From PALSA-505 sp963699015 (GTDB lineage Bacteria > Actinomycetota > Actinomycetes > Streptosporangiales > Streptosporangiaceae): a stretch of DNA of 64,000 bases. Below are positions 15,867 through 23,964 of this stretch, one piece after another (the stretch's first letter is position 1; each line of letters opens with the position of its first letter). Made by a program: the position numbers and the translations under genes. The DNA lies in contig CAVOSX010000008.1 in NCBI GenBank assembly GCA_963699015.1, positions 620,001 to 684,000 on the forward strand, given 5' to 3'. The notes under the pieces are model-generated. The model did no database searches. It had not been told where the DNA came from and worked only from the letters and a program-made list of their open reading frames with translations.

Positions 15867-17483
15867 ATGATGAACGGCGTGCCCTCCCTCTCCGACCTGG
15901 CCAGCCGCCAAACCATGCTCACCGCGGGCGATGTGGAATGGCTGCACGCCCTGGTGTCCGACTGGCAGCTGATCGCCGACCTGTCGTTCGCCGACCTGAC
16001 CTTGTGGGCGCCGGTCAGGGACGGCCGCGGCTGGCTGGCGATGGCCCAGATGCGCCCGACCACCGGGCCGACGGCGGTGTATGACGACGTGGTCGGGCTC
16101 CGGATCACGACCGGGCAGCGGCCGCTGCTCGACGCCGCGATCGCCCAGCGGCGGATCTGCCGCGAGGGCGACCCGGACTGGACCAGCGGCGTGCCGGTAC
16201 GGGCGGAGACCATCCCGGTCACCCGGGGCGAGCAGGTCATCGCCGTGATCGAGCGGAGCACCAACCTGAACTCGGCCCGCACCCCCAGCAGGCTCGAGCT
16301 GACCTACCTGCGCGGCGCGGACGATCTGGCCAGGATGGTGGCCGAGGGAACCTTCCCGTTTCCCGGCGAGGAGCCCATCCTGGTCAGGTCACCGCGGGTC
16401 GGCGACGGGCTGCTCCGGCTCGGCCGCCAGGGCCGGGTGACCTATGCCAGCCCCAACGCCCTGTCCGCCTACCGCCGGCTCGGCCTTACCGCGGATCTGG
16501 TGGGAGCCGACCTCGGCCCGGTGACCGCCCGGCTGCGCGCGCCCGGCGAGCCGGCCGACGACTCGCTCGCGGTCGTGGCCAGCGGCCGCCACCCGCGGGA
16601 GACCGAGGTGGAGGGCAACGGTTCGGTGGTCCAGCTCCGCGCCATACCGCTGGTGGTCGGCGGTGCCCGCACAGGGGCGCTGATCCTGGTGCGGGACGTG
16701 ACGGAGTTGCGCCGCCGTGAGCGCGAGCTGCTGTCCAAGGATGCGACGATCAAGGAGATCCATCACCGGGTGAAGAACAACCTGCAGACCGTGGCCGCGC
16801 TGCTGCGGCTGCAGGCCCGCAGGCTGTCGGAGCCGGAAGCGCGGTCGGCGCTCGAGGAGGCGGTGCGCCGGGTGGGCTCGATCGCGGTCGTGCACGAGAC
16901 GCTCTCGCTCACTCCGGACGAGGTTGTCGACTTCGATGACGTCGCCGCGCGGGTGGCCACCATGGCGGTCGAGGTGTCGGCGCCCGAGCTCGGTATCACC
17001 CCGCGGCTGGCCGGCACGTTCGGCAGGCTGCCCGCCGCGGTCGCGACGCCGCTCGCGATGGTCCTGACCGAACTGCTGCAGAACGCTCTCCAGCACGGCC
17101 TCGGCCCGGCCGGCGGATCCGGGCCGGACAGCCGCGGGTCGGACGGCCGCGGGCCGGACGGCCCCGCGCTGGACAGCCTGGTAGTGACGGCGCGGCGGCT
17201 CCCCGGCAAGCTCACGGTGATGGTCGCCGACAGCGGCGCGGGGCTGCCCGAGGGCTTCGACCTGAGTTCGTCGGACAGCCTCGGCCTGCAGATCGTGCGC
17301 ACCCTGGTGGTCGCGGAACTCGGCGGGAGCCTGAAGATCAATGGCCGCCCGGAGGGCGGCACGCTGGTCGTGGTCGAACTGCCCGTGGAGAGCGCCTTAC
17401 CCCTGTACCCCCGCGCGGCGGCCCTGGATCCCGGCAGGAAGCCGGGGATCCAGGCTAGCCTGCGGCGTGGGCCCGAGCCCTGA
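15867..17483 (+). CDS. pdtaS: PdtaS-type sensor histidine kinase
   Basis: 538 residues from ATG 15867 (a second ATG follows at 15870; the frame is open from 15708). The start of the protein, SLSDLASRQTMLTAGDVEWL, resembles mycobacterial PdtaS. Order: GAF-like sensor (about 15-165), PAS-like domain (about 180-285), HisKA_2 with IKEIHHRVKNNLQ containing the phospho-accepting His (near 300), and HATPase with LTELLQNALQH and DSGAGLP. PdtaS phosphorylates the antitermination regulator PdtaR, which is not in this window. A Gly/Asp-rich insert occurs in the ATPase around 413-433. Its 3' end overlaps convergent whiB1 by 29 bp. Confidence 0.9.
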   Translation: MMNGVPSLSDLASRQTMLTAGDVEWLHALVSDWQLIADLSFADLTLWAPVRDGRGWLAMAQMRPTTGPTAVYDDVVGLRITTGQRPLLDAAIAQRRICREGDPDWTSGVPVRAETIPVTRGEQVIAVIERSTNLNSARTPSRLELTYLRGADDLARMVAEGTFPFPGEEPILVRSPRVGDGLLRLGRQGRVTYASPNALSAYRRLGLTADLVGADLGPVTARLRAPGEPADDSLAVVASGRHPRETEVEGNGSVVQLRAIPLVVGGARTGALILVRDVTELRRRERELLSKDATIKEIHHRVKNNLQTVAALLRLQARRLSEPEARSALEEAVRRVGSIAVVHETLSLTPDEVVDFDDVAARVATMAVEVSAPELGITPRLAGTFGRLPAAVATPLAMVLTELLQNALQHGLGPAGGSGPDSRGSDGRGPDGPALDSLVVTARRLPGKLTVMVADSGAGLPEGFDLSSSDSLGLQIVRTLVVAELGGSLKINGRPEGGTLVVVELPVESALPLYPRAAALDPGRKPGIQASLRRGPEP

Positions 17484-17715
17484 TCCTGCTGGTGCGGCGC
17501 TTGAGCGCGCGCCGCTCATCCTCGCTCATACCGCCCCAGACGCCGGCGTCCTGGCCACTCTCAATCGCCCACTGCAAGCAGGACTCGACGACCGGGCAGC
17601 GCCGGCACACCTGCTTGGCCTCGTCTATCTGGAGCAGCGCGGGACCGGTATTCCCAATGGGGAAGAACAGCTCAGGATCCACGTCTTGGCAGGCGGCGTG
17701 GTGACGCCAGTCCAT
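17455..17715 (-). CDS. whiB1: WhiB1-type iron-sulfur regulator
   Basis: 86 residues starting at ATG 17715 (MDWRHHAAC). AGGAGG precedes it, and the upstream 24 codons of open frame contain that ribosome site. The four cluster ligands (C9, then C..RRCPV..C) and the G-V-W-GG turn (DAGVWGGMSEDERRALKRR) are present, followed by the basic DNA-binding tail. It closely matches mycobacterial WhiB1, an essential NO-responsive [4Fe-4S] protein that binds the primary sigma factor. The gene order with pdtaS is conserved. A CRP-like site lies 58 bp upstream of its start codon. Confidence 0.95.
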   Translation of the reverse strand: MDWRHHAACQDVDPELFFPIGNTGPALLQIDEAKQVCRRCPVVESCLQWAIESGQDAGVWGGMSEDERRALKRRTSRIRARAHAAG

Positions 17716-18060
17716 GTGGTCCACTCCTCCTCGTCGCCGGGTCTTTCGGACCCGTCGCCTCGTTCCGGTCTTTGTGAATAATTTCACGAACTATGCCATA
17801 CACCGAGGCCAGCAAGTTCCCGGCTTGACGCATCTAGATCGGTGCCAGCGCCCCGGCGCGGCCCCGGTTGCCCGGGACAGCCTCGGTGCTCCCCCGGTTC
17901 CCGCCGCTCCGGGGAGGCGCAGCACGTGCATCTTTCTTTTCGCGATGCATCGTCTCCACTCTTTCAAGACCACGTAGCAGGCGCAAGGGATACGGTCAAG
18001 GTTCGGGACAGAATTCGATGTCAGATACGTCACAACGTGACTACGTGACCGTTACCCGAA
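17716..18060. other. whiB1 upstream region
   Basis: 345 bp with no recognised gene. It holds the whiB1 ribosome site, the CRP-like site and an AT-richer block (about 17765-17810) likely to contain the promoter. A GTCAC-AAC-GTGAC inverted repeat occurs near 18027-18040, close to the end of the lipid kinase gene. Confidence 0.5.
17773..17788. promoter_or_regulatory. CRP-like site upstream of whiB1
   Basis: TGTGA-N6-TCACG on the plus strand is one base from the CRP consensus TGTGA-N6-TCACA. In Mycobacterium tuberculosis whiB1 is controlled by the cAMP receptor protein through such sites, so the position supports cAMP control here too. Confidence 0.6.
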
Positions 18061-19005
18061 TCAGGTCATCACGCGCAGCGCGCGCGGTACCGAGCGGAAT
18101 GACACGCCTTCGCGTTCACCCATGTACTCTCCGTCTACCTGCCACGCTATCGGGCGGTCAGAACGGAGCGTGAGACCCGGCACGTCATGCAGGCTGAGTA
18201 CGTGGCGTCCGTTCGGGTGATTCCCGCCTGCCAGCATCTGGCGGACCACGTTCAGCGTGGAAATGGTCCGCATCCTGCGCAGTGCGAACACGTCGAGCCC
18301 GGCGTCAAAGCTCGCCAGCGGGCTCGGATTGACCGCGCGGTGGCCCAGGTAAGTCCACGGCGCGGTGTTCGAGACCACCCCGAGAAACACGCCCCCGACC
18401 GGGGGATGACCGTCACATTCCAGGGTCAGCGCGGGATGCCGCCGGTCGGTGGCGGCGTAATACTGCCGGATCGCGGTCCACAGGTAGAGCGCGTCCGATA
18501 CCGGCCGGCCGGTGGCGCGCAGCCCCTCGATCGCGCGCACTACCTCGGCGTCGATCCCGAGTCCGGCGCTACAGGTGAAATACCGGTCACCGGCCAGGCC
18601 GAGCCCGATCCAGCGGGCGCGCCTGCCGGAAATGGCGGCCAGAATCTGGCCGGTCGCGTCGATCGGATCCGCGGCCAGCCCCAGCGCCCTGGTGAATACG
18701 TTCGCATTCCCGCCCGGGATCGGGGCCAGCGCGGGCAGGTCGCCGGCCGCGGCGGCGGCCTGCTGCCCGTCCGGCCCGCGCACCAGCCCGTTGACCGCCT
18801 CGTGCACCGTGCCGTCCCCGCCCAGCGTGATCACCAGGTCGCGACGCTGCTTTACCGCGCCCGCCGCGAGCGCGGCCGCGTGGCCCCGGTAGCGTGTTTC
18901 CACGACCTCCAGGTCGAACTCGGACGCCAGCGCGCTCACGATCACATCCCGCCGCAGCGGGGTCGTGGAGGTAGCGTGCGGGTTAACGATCAGCAGGGCG
19001 TGCAC
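18061..19005 (-). CDS. Diacylglycerol/lipid kinase (DagK/LCB5 family)
   Basis: 314 residues from GTG 19005, where HALLIVNPHATST begins the conserved N-terminal strand; the frame is open to 19323 but the extra part is not homologous. The nucleotide-binding signature TLGGDGTVHEAVNGL is at about 60-75, and the C-terminal beta-sandwich has WQVDGEYMGER. The family transfers phosphate from ATP to diacylglycerol or related lipids at the membrane; the exact substrate is unknown. Its start and that of the divergent membrane protein are only 36 bp apart. Confidence 0.87.
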   Translation of the reverse strand: MHALLIVNPHATSTTPLRRDVIVSALASEFDLEVVETRYRGHAAALAAGAVKQRRDLVITLGGDGTVHEAVNGLVRGPDGQQAAAAAGDLPALAPIPGGNANVFTRALGLAADPIDATGQILAAISGRRARWIGLGLAGDRYFTCSAGLGIDAEVVRAIEGLRATGRPVSDALYLWTAIRQYYAATDRRHPALTLECDGHPPVGGVFLGVVSNTAPWTYLGHRAVNPSPLASFDAGLDVFALRRMRTISTLNVVRQMLAGGNHPNGRHVLSLHDVPGLTLRSDRPIAWQVDGEYMGEREGVSFRSVPRALRVMT

Positions 19006-19041
19006 TGGCTCAGGGTAGCGATGCCGGGAGAGAGGCGAAAC

Positions 19042-19551
19042 ATGCAGGATCGTCCCGTCGCCCTGTGGGCCGCGGCCGGGGCGCAGGCGGCCGAGGCGGC
19101 CCTGGTGTTCATCGCGTCCGTGCTGTCGGCCATGGATACCGCGACGGGCAAGTCCTACCAGCTGGCCAGCGGCATCGCGCTGACGGTCATCGGGTTCGGC
19201 ACCGCGGTGGCGCTCGCCTTCATCGCCGCGGGGGTGGCGCGGGCACGGTTGTGGAGCAGGACGCCGGCCCTGATGAGCCAGCTGTTCACCCTGATCGTGG
19301 GGATCTACCTCCTGCAGGGGCACCGGCTTGACTGGGGCGCGGTGACTGTGGTCGTCGCCGTCGCCGGGTTCGTCGCGCTGCTGGTGCCGCAGGCCCAGCA
19401 GCTGCTCAGGCGCGAGCCGCGCAGGCCGCCTGACGCCACTTCCGGCTCCGCGGCCAAGCCGCCTGCCACCCGCAAGACCGCGCCCGCTGCCCGCAGGCCG
19501 CCTGCCGCCGGCAAGACCGCGCCCCGGGGCAAGCCCGCCCCGCGCGGTTAA
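19042..19551 (+). CDS. Small four-helix membrane protein with basic Pro/Ala/Lys tail
   Basis: 169 residues from ATG 19042 (GGGAGAGAGG upstream; an earlier in-frame ATG at 19021 is less likely). Four hydrophobic helices span about 6-27, 40-65, 77-92 and 98-115, followed by a 50-residue low-complexity cytosolic tail of repeated PPA-rKTAP-like units rich in Lys/Arg. This architecture is common among uncharacterised actinobacterial membrane proteins. No function recognised. It is convergent with the sigma factor gene. Confidence 0.65.
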   Translation: MQDRPVALWAAAGAQAAEAALVFIASVLSAMDTATGKSYQLASGIALTVIGFGTAVALAFIAAGVARARLWSRTPALMSQLFTLIVGIYLLQGHRLDWGAVTVVVAVAGFVALLVPQAQQLLRREPRRPPDATSGSAAKPPATRKTAPAARRPPAAGKTAPRGKPAPRG

Positions 19552-19564
19552 CGCCGGCCCAGCA

Positions 19565-20455
19565 TCACTCGTCCTCGGTCAGGCCCTCGCGTAGCTGGGC
19601 CAGCGTTCTGGCCAGCAGCCGCGATACGTGCATCTGTGAGATGCCCAGCTCGGCCGCTATCTGCGACTGCGTCATGTTCCCGAAGAACCGCAGCAGCAGG
19701 ATCCGCTTTTCCCGGGGCGGCAGCCGCTCCAGCAGCGGCTTGAGCGACTCCCGGTACTCCACGCCCTCCAGCGCGTCATCCAGCATGCCCAGCGATTCGG
19801 CCACGGCGGGCGCGTCATCATCCCCGGAGTCCGGGGCGTCCAGCGACACCGTCGAGTAGGCGTTGGCGGACTCCAGGCCCTCGAGCACGTCCTCGTCGCT
19901 CATCTGCAGGTGCGCGGCCAGCTCGGCCACGGTGGGCGCGCGTCCCTCGCGCTGGGCCAGGTCACCGATGGCCTTGGTCAGCGCGAGCTTCAGCTCCTGG
20001 AGCCGCCGCGGCACGCGCACCGCCCAGCCCTTGTCGCGGAAATGCCGTTTGATCTCGCCGACGATGGTCGGCGTCGCGTAGGTGGAGAACTCGACCCCGC
20101 GAGACAGGTCGAACCGGTCGATCGACTTGATCAGCCCGATGGTGGCTACCTGGGTGAGGTCATCGAGCCACTCGCCCCGGTTGCGGAATCGCCTGGCCAG
20201 GTATTCCACCAGCGGCAGGTGCAGCTCTACGAGCTCGCCGCGCAGCCGGAGCCGTTCGGGGTCAGCAGGGGTCAGCTCGGTCAGCCGCTCGAACAGCGCC
20301 CTTGCCTGCGCCCGGTCCTCGACCGGGTGCGACGACCTGATGGCCGTGACCTCGGCGGTCACCTCGGTCACCTCCGTGGTCTCGGCGCTGTCGAGTTCAC
20401 CGGAGACCCGGTATTCGGGTTCCTCCGGTACCTCAAGCCTGGCTTCCTCGGTCAC
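19565..20455 (-). CDS. Alternative sigma factor, SigB/SigF/SigG-like
   Basis: 296 residues. GTG at 20455 overlaps the anti-sigma stop (GTGA), and the open frame upstream is spurious. Region 2 contains RGVEFSTYATPTIVGEIKRHFRDKGW, region 3 REGRAPTVAELAAHLQMSDEDV, and region 4 LPPREKRILLLRFFGNMTQ followed by the helix-turn-helix ELGISQMHVSRLL. The first 45 residues are an acidic Glu/Val/Thr extension, not usual for the family. Such sigma factors drive general stress or developmental regulons and are held by an RsbW-type kinase, here encoded just upstream. Confidence 0.9.
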   Translation of the reverse strand: MTEEARLEVPEEPEYRVSGELDSAETTEVTEVTAEVTAIRSSHPVEDRAQARALFERLTELTPADPERLRLRGELVELHLPLVEYLARRFRNRGEWLDDLTQVATIGLIKSIDRFDLSRGVEFSTYATPTIVGEIKRHFRDKGWAVRVPRRLQELKLALTKAIGDLAQREGRAPTVAELAAHLQMSDEDVLEGLESANAYSTVSLDAPDSGDDDAPAVAESLGMLDDALEGVEYRESLKPLLERLPPREKRILLLRFFGNMTQSQIAAELGISQMHVSRLLARTLAQLREGLTEDE

Positions 20456-20883
20456 CCTGACCCCGTCTGCCCTCTGTTCTTGCGCAAGACGATCGTGACC
20501 TTGTCGCCGGGCCCGACGCTGGAGTCGACGCTTCCGGCCAGGGCGGAAAGCACGGTCCAGGCGAACGTGTCCTTGGCCGGCGGGTGGCCCAGGCGGGACT
20601 GCGCGGACACCGCGATCGTCATCGCGTCCTGGCCGAGGCTGAAATCGCACTCCAGGCTGGTGCCGGGGTCGGCCTGGGCGAGCAGCATGGCGCACGCCTC
20701 GTCCACCGCGATCCGCAGGTCTTCTATCTCGTCCAGCGTGAAATCGAGCCGCGCGGCCAGGCCGGCGGTGGCGGTGCGCAGCACCGACAGGTAGGCGCCT
20801 TCGGCGGGCAGCCTGATCGTCACCTGGTCGCGCGCGTCCCGCGGCAGCAGCGTGCTCGTTCCTGGCGCGGTTTCCTCTGTCAC
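20452..20883 (-). CDS. RsbW/UsfX-type anti-sigma factor (HATPase)
   Basis: 143 residues from GTG 20883 with GGAG 5 nt upstream. It has a GHKL ATPase fold: LDEIEDLRIAVDEACAMLL holds the N-box-like helix and GPGDKVTIVLRK the last strand. The usual N-box Asn is replaced (DEACAMLL), as in some actinobacterial UsfX proteins, so kinase activity toward an anti-anti-sigma is uncertain. It precedes and overlaps the sigma gene by 4 bp, the standard order for an anti-sigma/sigma pair. No anti-anti-sigma gene is in the window. Confidence 0.85.
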   Translation of the reverse strand: MTEETAPGTSTLLPRDARDQVTIRLPAEGAYLSVLRTATAGLAARLDFTLDEIEDLRIAVDEACAMLLAQADPGTSLECDFSLGQDAMTIAVSAQSRLGHPPAKDTFAWTVLSALAGSVDSSVGPGDKVTIVLRKNRGQTGSG

Positions 20884-21014
20884 GTCACTCCCGTCCGCCC
20901 GTGCTCGCCGGTCCTGCTTGCAACTTACCGCCCGCCGGGGACGAGCACGGACGCGCCGCGCGGCGGCCCTGGCGGCGGCCCGGCCGCCGCCCGGGACCGG
21001 CCGGGCATAAAGAA

Positions 21015-21054
21015 CAGTCCGGACCGCCTCGCCGGCTGCGGGCAATCCGGACTG
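21015..21054 (-). terminator. Hairpin terminator after sodN
   Basis: Inverted repeat CAGTCCGGA (21015-21023) / TCCGGACTG (21046-21054). On the minus strand it is followed by TTCTTT, fitting intrinsic termination of sodN. Confidence 0.65.
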
Positions 21055-21081
21055 CTCAGGGAGTCAGGCCGTATCCGGGAC

Positions 21082-21486
21082 TCAGCTCTGCTTGGTCTCC
21101 CAGAAGATCTTGGCGATCTCGTCGATCTTGGCCAGCAGCTCGTCGGCGGTGGCGACGTCGGTGCTGCCCTTGGTGCCACTGGCGCCGGCCAGCTTGGTGG
21201 CCTGGTTGAACAGCTCATTCAGCTGCGGGTACTTCGCGAAGTGCGGGGGCTTGAAGTAGTCAGTCCACAGCACCCACAGGTGGTGCTTGACCAGCTCAGA
21301 ACGCTGCTCCTTGATGATCACCGCCCGGGTACGGAACTCGGGGTCGGAGTTGTCGCGGTACTTCTCTACGATGCCCTTGATGGACTCGGCCTCGATCCTG
21401 GCCTGGGCCGGGTCGTAGACGCCGCAGGGCAGGTCGCAGTGAGCGTACGCGGTGGTCTTAGGTTCGAGGAGACGTACGAGCCTCAT
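21082..21486 (-). CDS. sodN: Nickel superoxide dismutase precursor
   Basis: 134 residues from ATG 21486; the longer open frame upstream runs into the divergent sodX and is spurious. A 15-residue propeptide (MRLVRLLEPKTTAYA) precedes the nickel hook HCDLPCG, whose N-terminal His amine and two Cys bind nickel after cleavage. The rest is the four-helix bundle (VYDPAQARIEAESIKG, FRTRAVIIKEQRSELVKHHLWVLW). The mature enzyme dismutates superoxide as a cytosolic hexamer. It is divergent from sodX (84 bp between starts), which encodes the processing protease. Confidence 0.97.
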   Translation of the reverse strand: MRLVRLLEPKTTAYAHCDLPCGVYDPAQARIEAESIKGIVEKYRDNSDPEFRTRAVIIKEQRSELVKHHLWVLWTDYFKPPHFAKYPQLNELFNQATKLAGASGTKGSTDVATADELLAKIDEIAKIFWETKQS

Positions 21487-21570
21487 CGCTCCCCTTCTTT
21501 CGTGTCGGATCATTGGGATACAGGGTCCGACCCTACCCCGCTGGCCTCGAAACTCACCTGGGAGGGCTGC

Positions 21571-21876
21571 ATGCGCTGGCCGCTGCTGCGCGTCGCCGTC
21601 GCCGAGCGGTCCATGCAGCCGACGCTGCAGCCCGGCGACTGGCTGCTCGTGCTGCGCACCCGGCGGGTCCGCCCCGGCCATCTCGTCGTGGCCCGGCACC
21701 CGTCCCGGCAGACCCTGCTGCTGGTCAAGCGCACGGTGCGGCGCGAGCCCGGCGGCTGGTGGCTTCAATCCGACAGTCCGAACGGCACTGCCTCCGACAG
21801 CCGCACGTTCGGGCCGGTGCCACCCGGGCTGATCGAGGGCCGGGTGCTGCTGCGCTACCGGCGCGGCGGCCGGTAA
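21571..21876 (+). CDS. sodX: Nickel-SOD maturation protease, S26 family
   Basis: 101 residues from ATG 21571 (GGGAGG upstream). It is a compact S26 signal-peptidase domain: the nucleophile Ser is in AERSMQPTLQPGDWLLV (about 10-26), the general base Lys in LLLVKRTVRRE (about 50-60), and the box-E SDSPNGTASDSRTFGPV follows. There is no membrane helix, as expected for the cytosolic protease that removes the SodN propeptide. It is divergent from sodN. Confidence 0.93.
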   Translation: MRWPLLRVAVAERSMQPTLQPGDWLLVLRTRRVRPGHLVVARHPSRQTLLLVKRTVRREPGGWWLQSDSPNGTASDSRTFGPVPPGLIEGRVLLRYRRGGR

Positions 21877-21890
21877 CCGGCCACCGGCGC

Positions 21891-21928
21891 CACTCGGCCC
21901 CGTCGAACGTTATCGACGGGGCCGAGTG
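21891..21928. terminator. Bidirectional terminator between sodX and the permease gene
   Basis: Perfect 16-bp stem (21891-21906 with 21913-21928) around a 6-nt loop, located between two convergent genes. Confidence 0.8.
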
Positions 21929-21954
21929 CTGCCGGCGTTTCGAACCGGATCAGG

Positions 21955-23625
21955 TCAGTGCTGGAGGCGAGGCTCCGGCGTTTCGCCGGACTGCCGGTTG
22001 ACCAGGTTGAGCATCTCATTCCTGGACAGGCGGGTGGCCTGGGCCCAGTAGTAGATGATCAGGCTGAACCCGGCGACGACCAGCAGGTCCCACCAGAACG
22101 GAATGTTGTTGGTGTTGACCGGTGGGGCCACGCCGCCGCCGCTGAACTGCCCCTGCCAGGAGATGATGCCGATTCCGATGAGGTAGACCGGCAGCCACGT
22201 CGCCGACTTCCAGTCCAGCGGCGGGCGCTGCTTGTCGAAGGCCATGCAGATGCCGATCAGCACGTAGCCGATCACGATGCAGATGCCCAGCTTCCACAGC
22301 GTCTCGAAGCCCGACCAGTAGATGAGGAAGTTGGCCAGGACGAACGCGAGCGGGGCCAGCACCCGGCCGGCCGGTATCGCGTAGGGCCGGTCCGCCTCCG
22401 GGACCTGGCCGCGGAATGCGCCCAGCGACAGCGGCGCGCCCGCGTACATGAGCACGCTGGCCAGCGTGACCAGGCTGACCAGCGCGTGCCAGCTCGGGAA
22501 CGGCAGCAGGAACACCAGCCCGAACAGGAACGCGAAGATCAGGCTGACCCACGGGATGCCCCGGCTGTCGGTCCACTGGAAGATCTGCGGGTAGTAGCGG
22601 TTCCTGGCCAGCCCGTAGCCGACGCGCGAGGTCGAGGTCTGGTAGATCAGGCCGGTGCCGAACGGCGAGACGAAGGCGTCGATCCGCAGGATCGTCGCCC
22701 ATATGCCGAACCCGACCGCGGCGGCCACTCCGGCGAACGGGCCGATAACGACCTGGCTGGTCGCCGGGATGCCGGCGAAGCCGTGCGTCAGCAGGCTGGG
22801 CGGCGTCGCGCCGATGAACACGACCTGCAGCAGGGTGTAGATCGCGATGCCGATCAGGGTGGCGATGATGATCGCCAGCGGCAGGTTGCGCCGCGGGTTC
22901 TTGATCTCGCCGGCGAGCTGGTCGGCCTGCTCGAAGCCGAGGTAGGCGAACACGATCCCGGCCGCCGGGATCGCCGCGAACAGGGCTTTGGCCCCGTCGT
23001 GGAAGAAGCCGCCGTTCGCGGTGGTCGCGCTCACGCTGAAGTTGTGCGGGTGGAACTTGAAGGCCAAGATGATGATGGTCAGCACCGGGATGGCGACCTT
23101 CCACCAGGTGATGCCGGCGTTCACCTTGGAGAACAGGCGCATCGCGAGGAAGTTGACCGCGGTGAAGATGGCCATCAGGACGATCGTCGCGATGAACCCG
23201 GTCGTGGTGACGTTCCCCTTGACCGGGTTGTACAGCGCGTGCCAGTAGTACGAACCGTACGTCATCACCGCGAAGCACTCGATCGGCGCCACCGTGACCG
23301 CTTGCAGGTAGGAGAAGAAGCCGAACGAGATGCCGGCCCCGCTGCCGAACGCGAAGTGCGGGAACCTGGCCGTGCCGCCGGACACCGGGTACATCCCGCC
23401 AAGCTCGGCGTGTACGAGAGCCAGGATGATGATGATGATGCCGGCGATGATCCAGCCGAAGAGGGCGAACGCGCCGGCGGCGGCCGCCGCGCCCAGCGCG
23501 CCGAACAGCCAGCCCGAGCCGATGATCGAAGTCTCCGACGCCCAGGTCGCGCCGATCAGCCCCATCTCCCGCCTGAGACCGACATCGGTCGGCTGGGTCT
23601 CAGTGGCTACCGACTCAGTTGCCAT
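21955..23625 (-). CDS. APC-family amino acid permease
   Basis: 556 residues from ATG 23625, preceded by AAGAAGG. About 12 transmembrane helices are seen, the first containing the APC motif GLIGATWASETSIIGSGWLFGAL. Others include VSGGTARFPHFAFGSGAGI and FAYLGFEQADQLAGEIKNPRRNLP, the conserved intracellular loop of amino acid/polyamine antiporters. The substrate is not identifiable. The C-terminus is a short hydrophilic tail. The leader before the ATG has a nested inverted repeat that might be an operator or RNA structure. Confidence 0.9.
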   Translation of the reverse strand: MATESVATETQPTDVGLRREMGLIGATWASETSIIGSGWLFGALGAAAAAGAFALFGWIIAGIIIIILALVHAELGGMYPVSGGTARFPHFAFGSGAGISFGFFSYLQAVTVAPIECFAVMTYGSYYWHALYNPVKGNVTTTGFIATIVLMAIFTAVNFLAMRLFSKVNAGITWWKVAIPVLTIIILAFKFHPHNFSVSATTANGGFFHDGAKALFAAIPAAGIVFAYLGFEQADQLAGEIKNPRRNLPLAIIIATLIGIAIYTLLQVVFIGATPPSLLTHGFAGIPATSQVVIGPFAGVAAAVGFGIWATILRIDAFVSPFGTGLIYQTSTSRVGYGLARNRYYPQIFQWTDSRGIPWVSLIFAFLFGLVFLLPFPSWHALVSLVTLASVLMYAGAPLSLGAFRGQVPEADRPYAIPAGRVLAPLAFVLANFLIYWSGFETLWKLGICIVIGYVLIGICMAFDKQRPPLDWKSATWLPVYLIGIGIISWQGQFSGGGVAPPVNTNNIPFWWDLLVVAGFSLIIYYWAQATRLSRNEMLNLVNRQSGETPEPRLQH

Positions 23626-23657
23626 ATCCGAACCTTCTTTCGGTCCGTGCGTCTGCA

Positions 23658-23689
23658 TGATGCAGGTACTCGCCTGCGAGTTGGCATCA
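23658..23689 (-). promoter_or_regulatory. Nested inverted repeat in permease leader
   Basis: TGATGC ... ACTCGC-ct-GCGAGT ... GCATCA forms two nested inverted repeats 33 bp upstream of the permease ATG. It could be a repressor operator or a leader hairpin. Confidence 0.4.
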
Positions 23690-23888
23690 TCGTAATGATC
23701 AGTGCGGTGTCTGGAAAGTATGAAGTCGCATCTTTTTCGTAACGCGCCCCGCGGCCTGTCGTCGTGACCAGAAGTTGTCTCGCTATCGAGATACATATAG
23801 CCATCTGCACGGGCGGCGGCCGTTATGCCGGCCGCGCCTGCCCGGTGATCTCACCGCGCGGCTTCGCGGCCCGGCGCCCGCCCTCGTG

Positions 23889-23932
23889 GCATCCCGGCGG
23901 CGTACCCGCGGCATCCCGGCGGCGTACCCGCG
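23889..23932. repeat. Perfect 22-bp tandem duplication
   Basis: The 22-mer beginning GCATCCCGGCGGCGTACC occurs twice head to tail (23889-23910, 23911-23932) just beyond the CGNR gene stop. No role is evident. Confidence 0.75.
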
Positions 23933-23964
23933 GCAGTCCGCCGGACGCCCTGTGGTGCGGGCGG

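Larger units (their letters stand above)
23626..23964. other. Region upstream of the permease
   Basis: 339 bp without a recognised gene between the permease start and the CGNR gene end. Near 23690-23800 it is AT-richer and probably carries the permease promoter. It also holds the nested inverted repeat and a perfect 22-bp tandem duplication. Confidence 0.45.

Noticed and set aside
21487..21570. Nur (nickel) operator between sodN and sodX
   Set aside because: No convincing TTGCAA-type inverted repeat was found in these 84 bp, although control by nickel would be expected.
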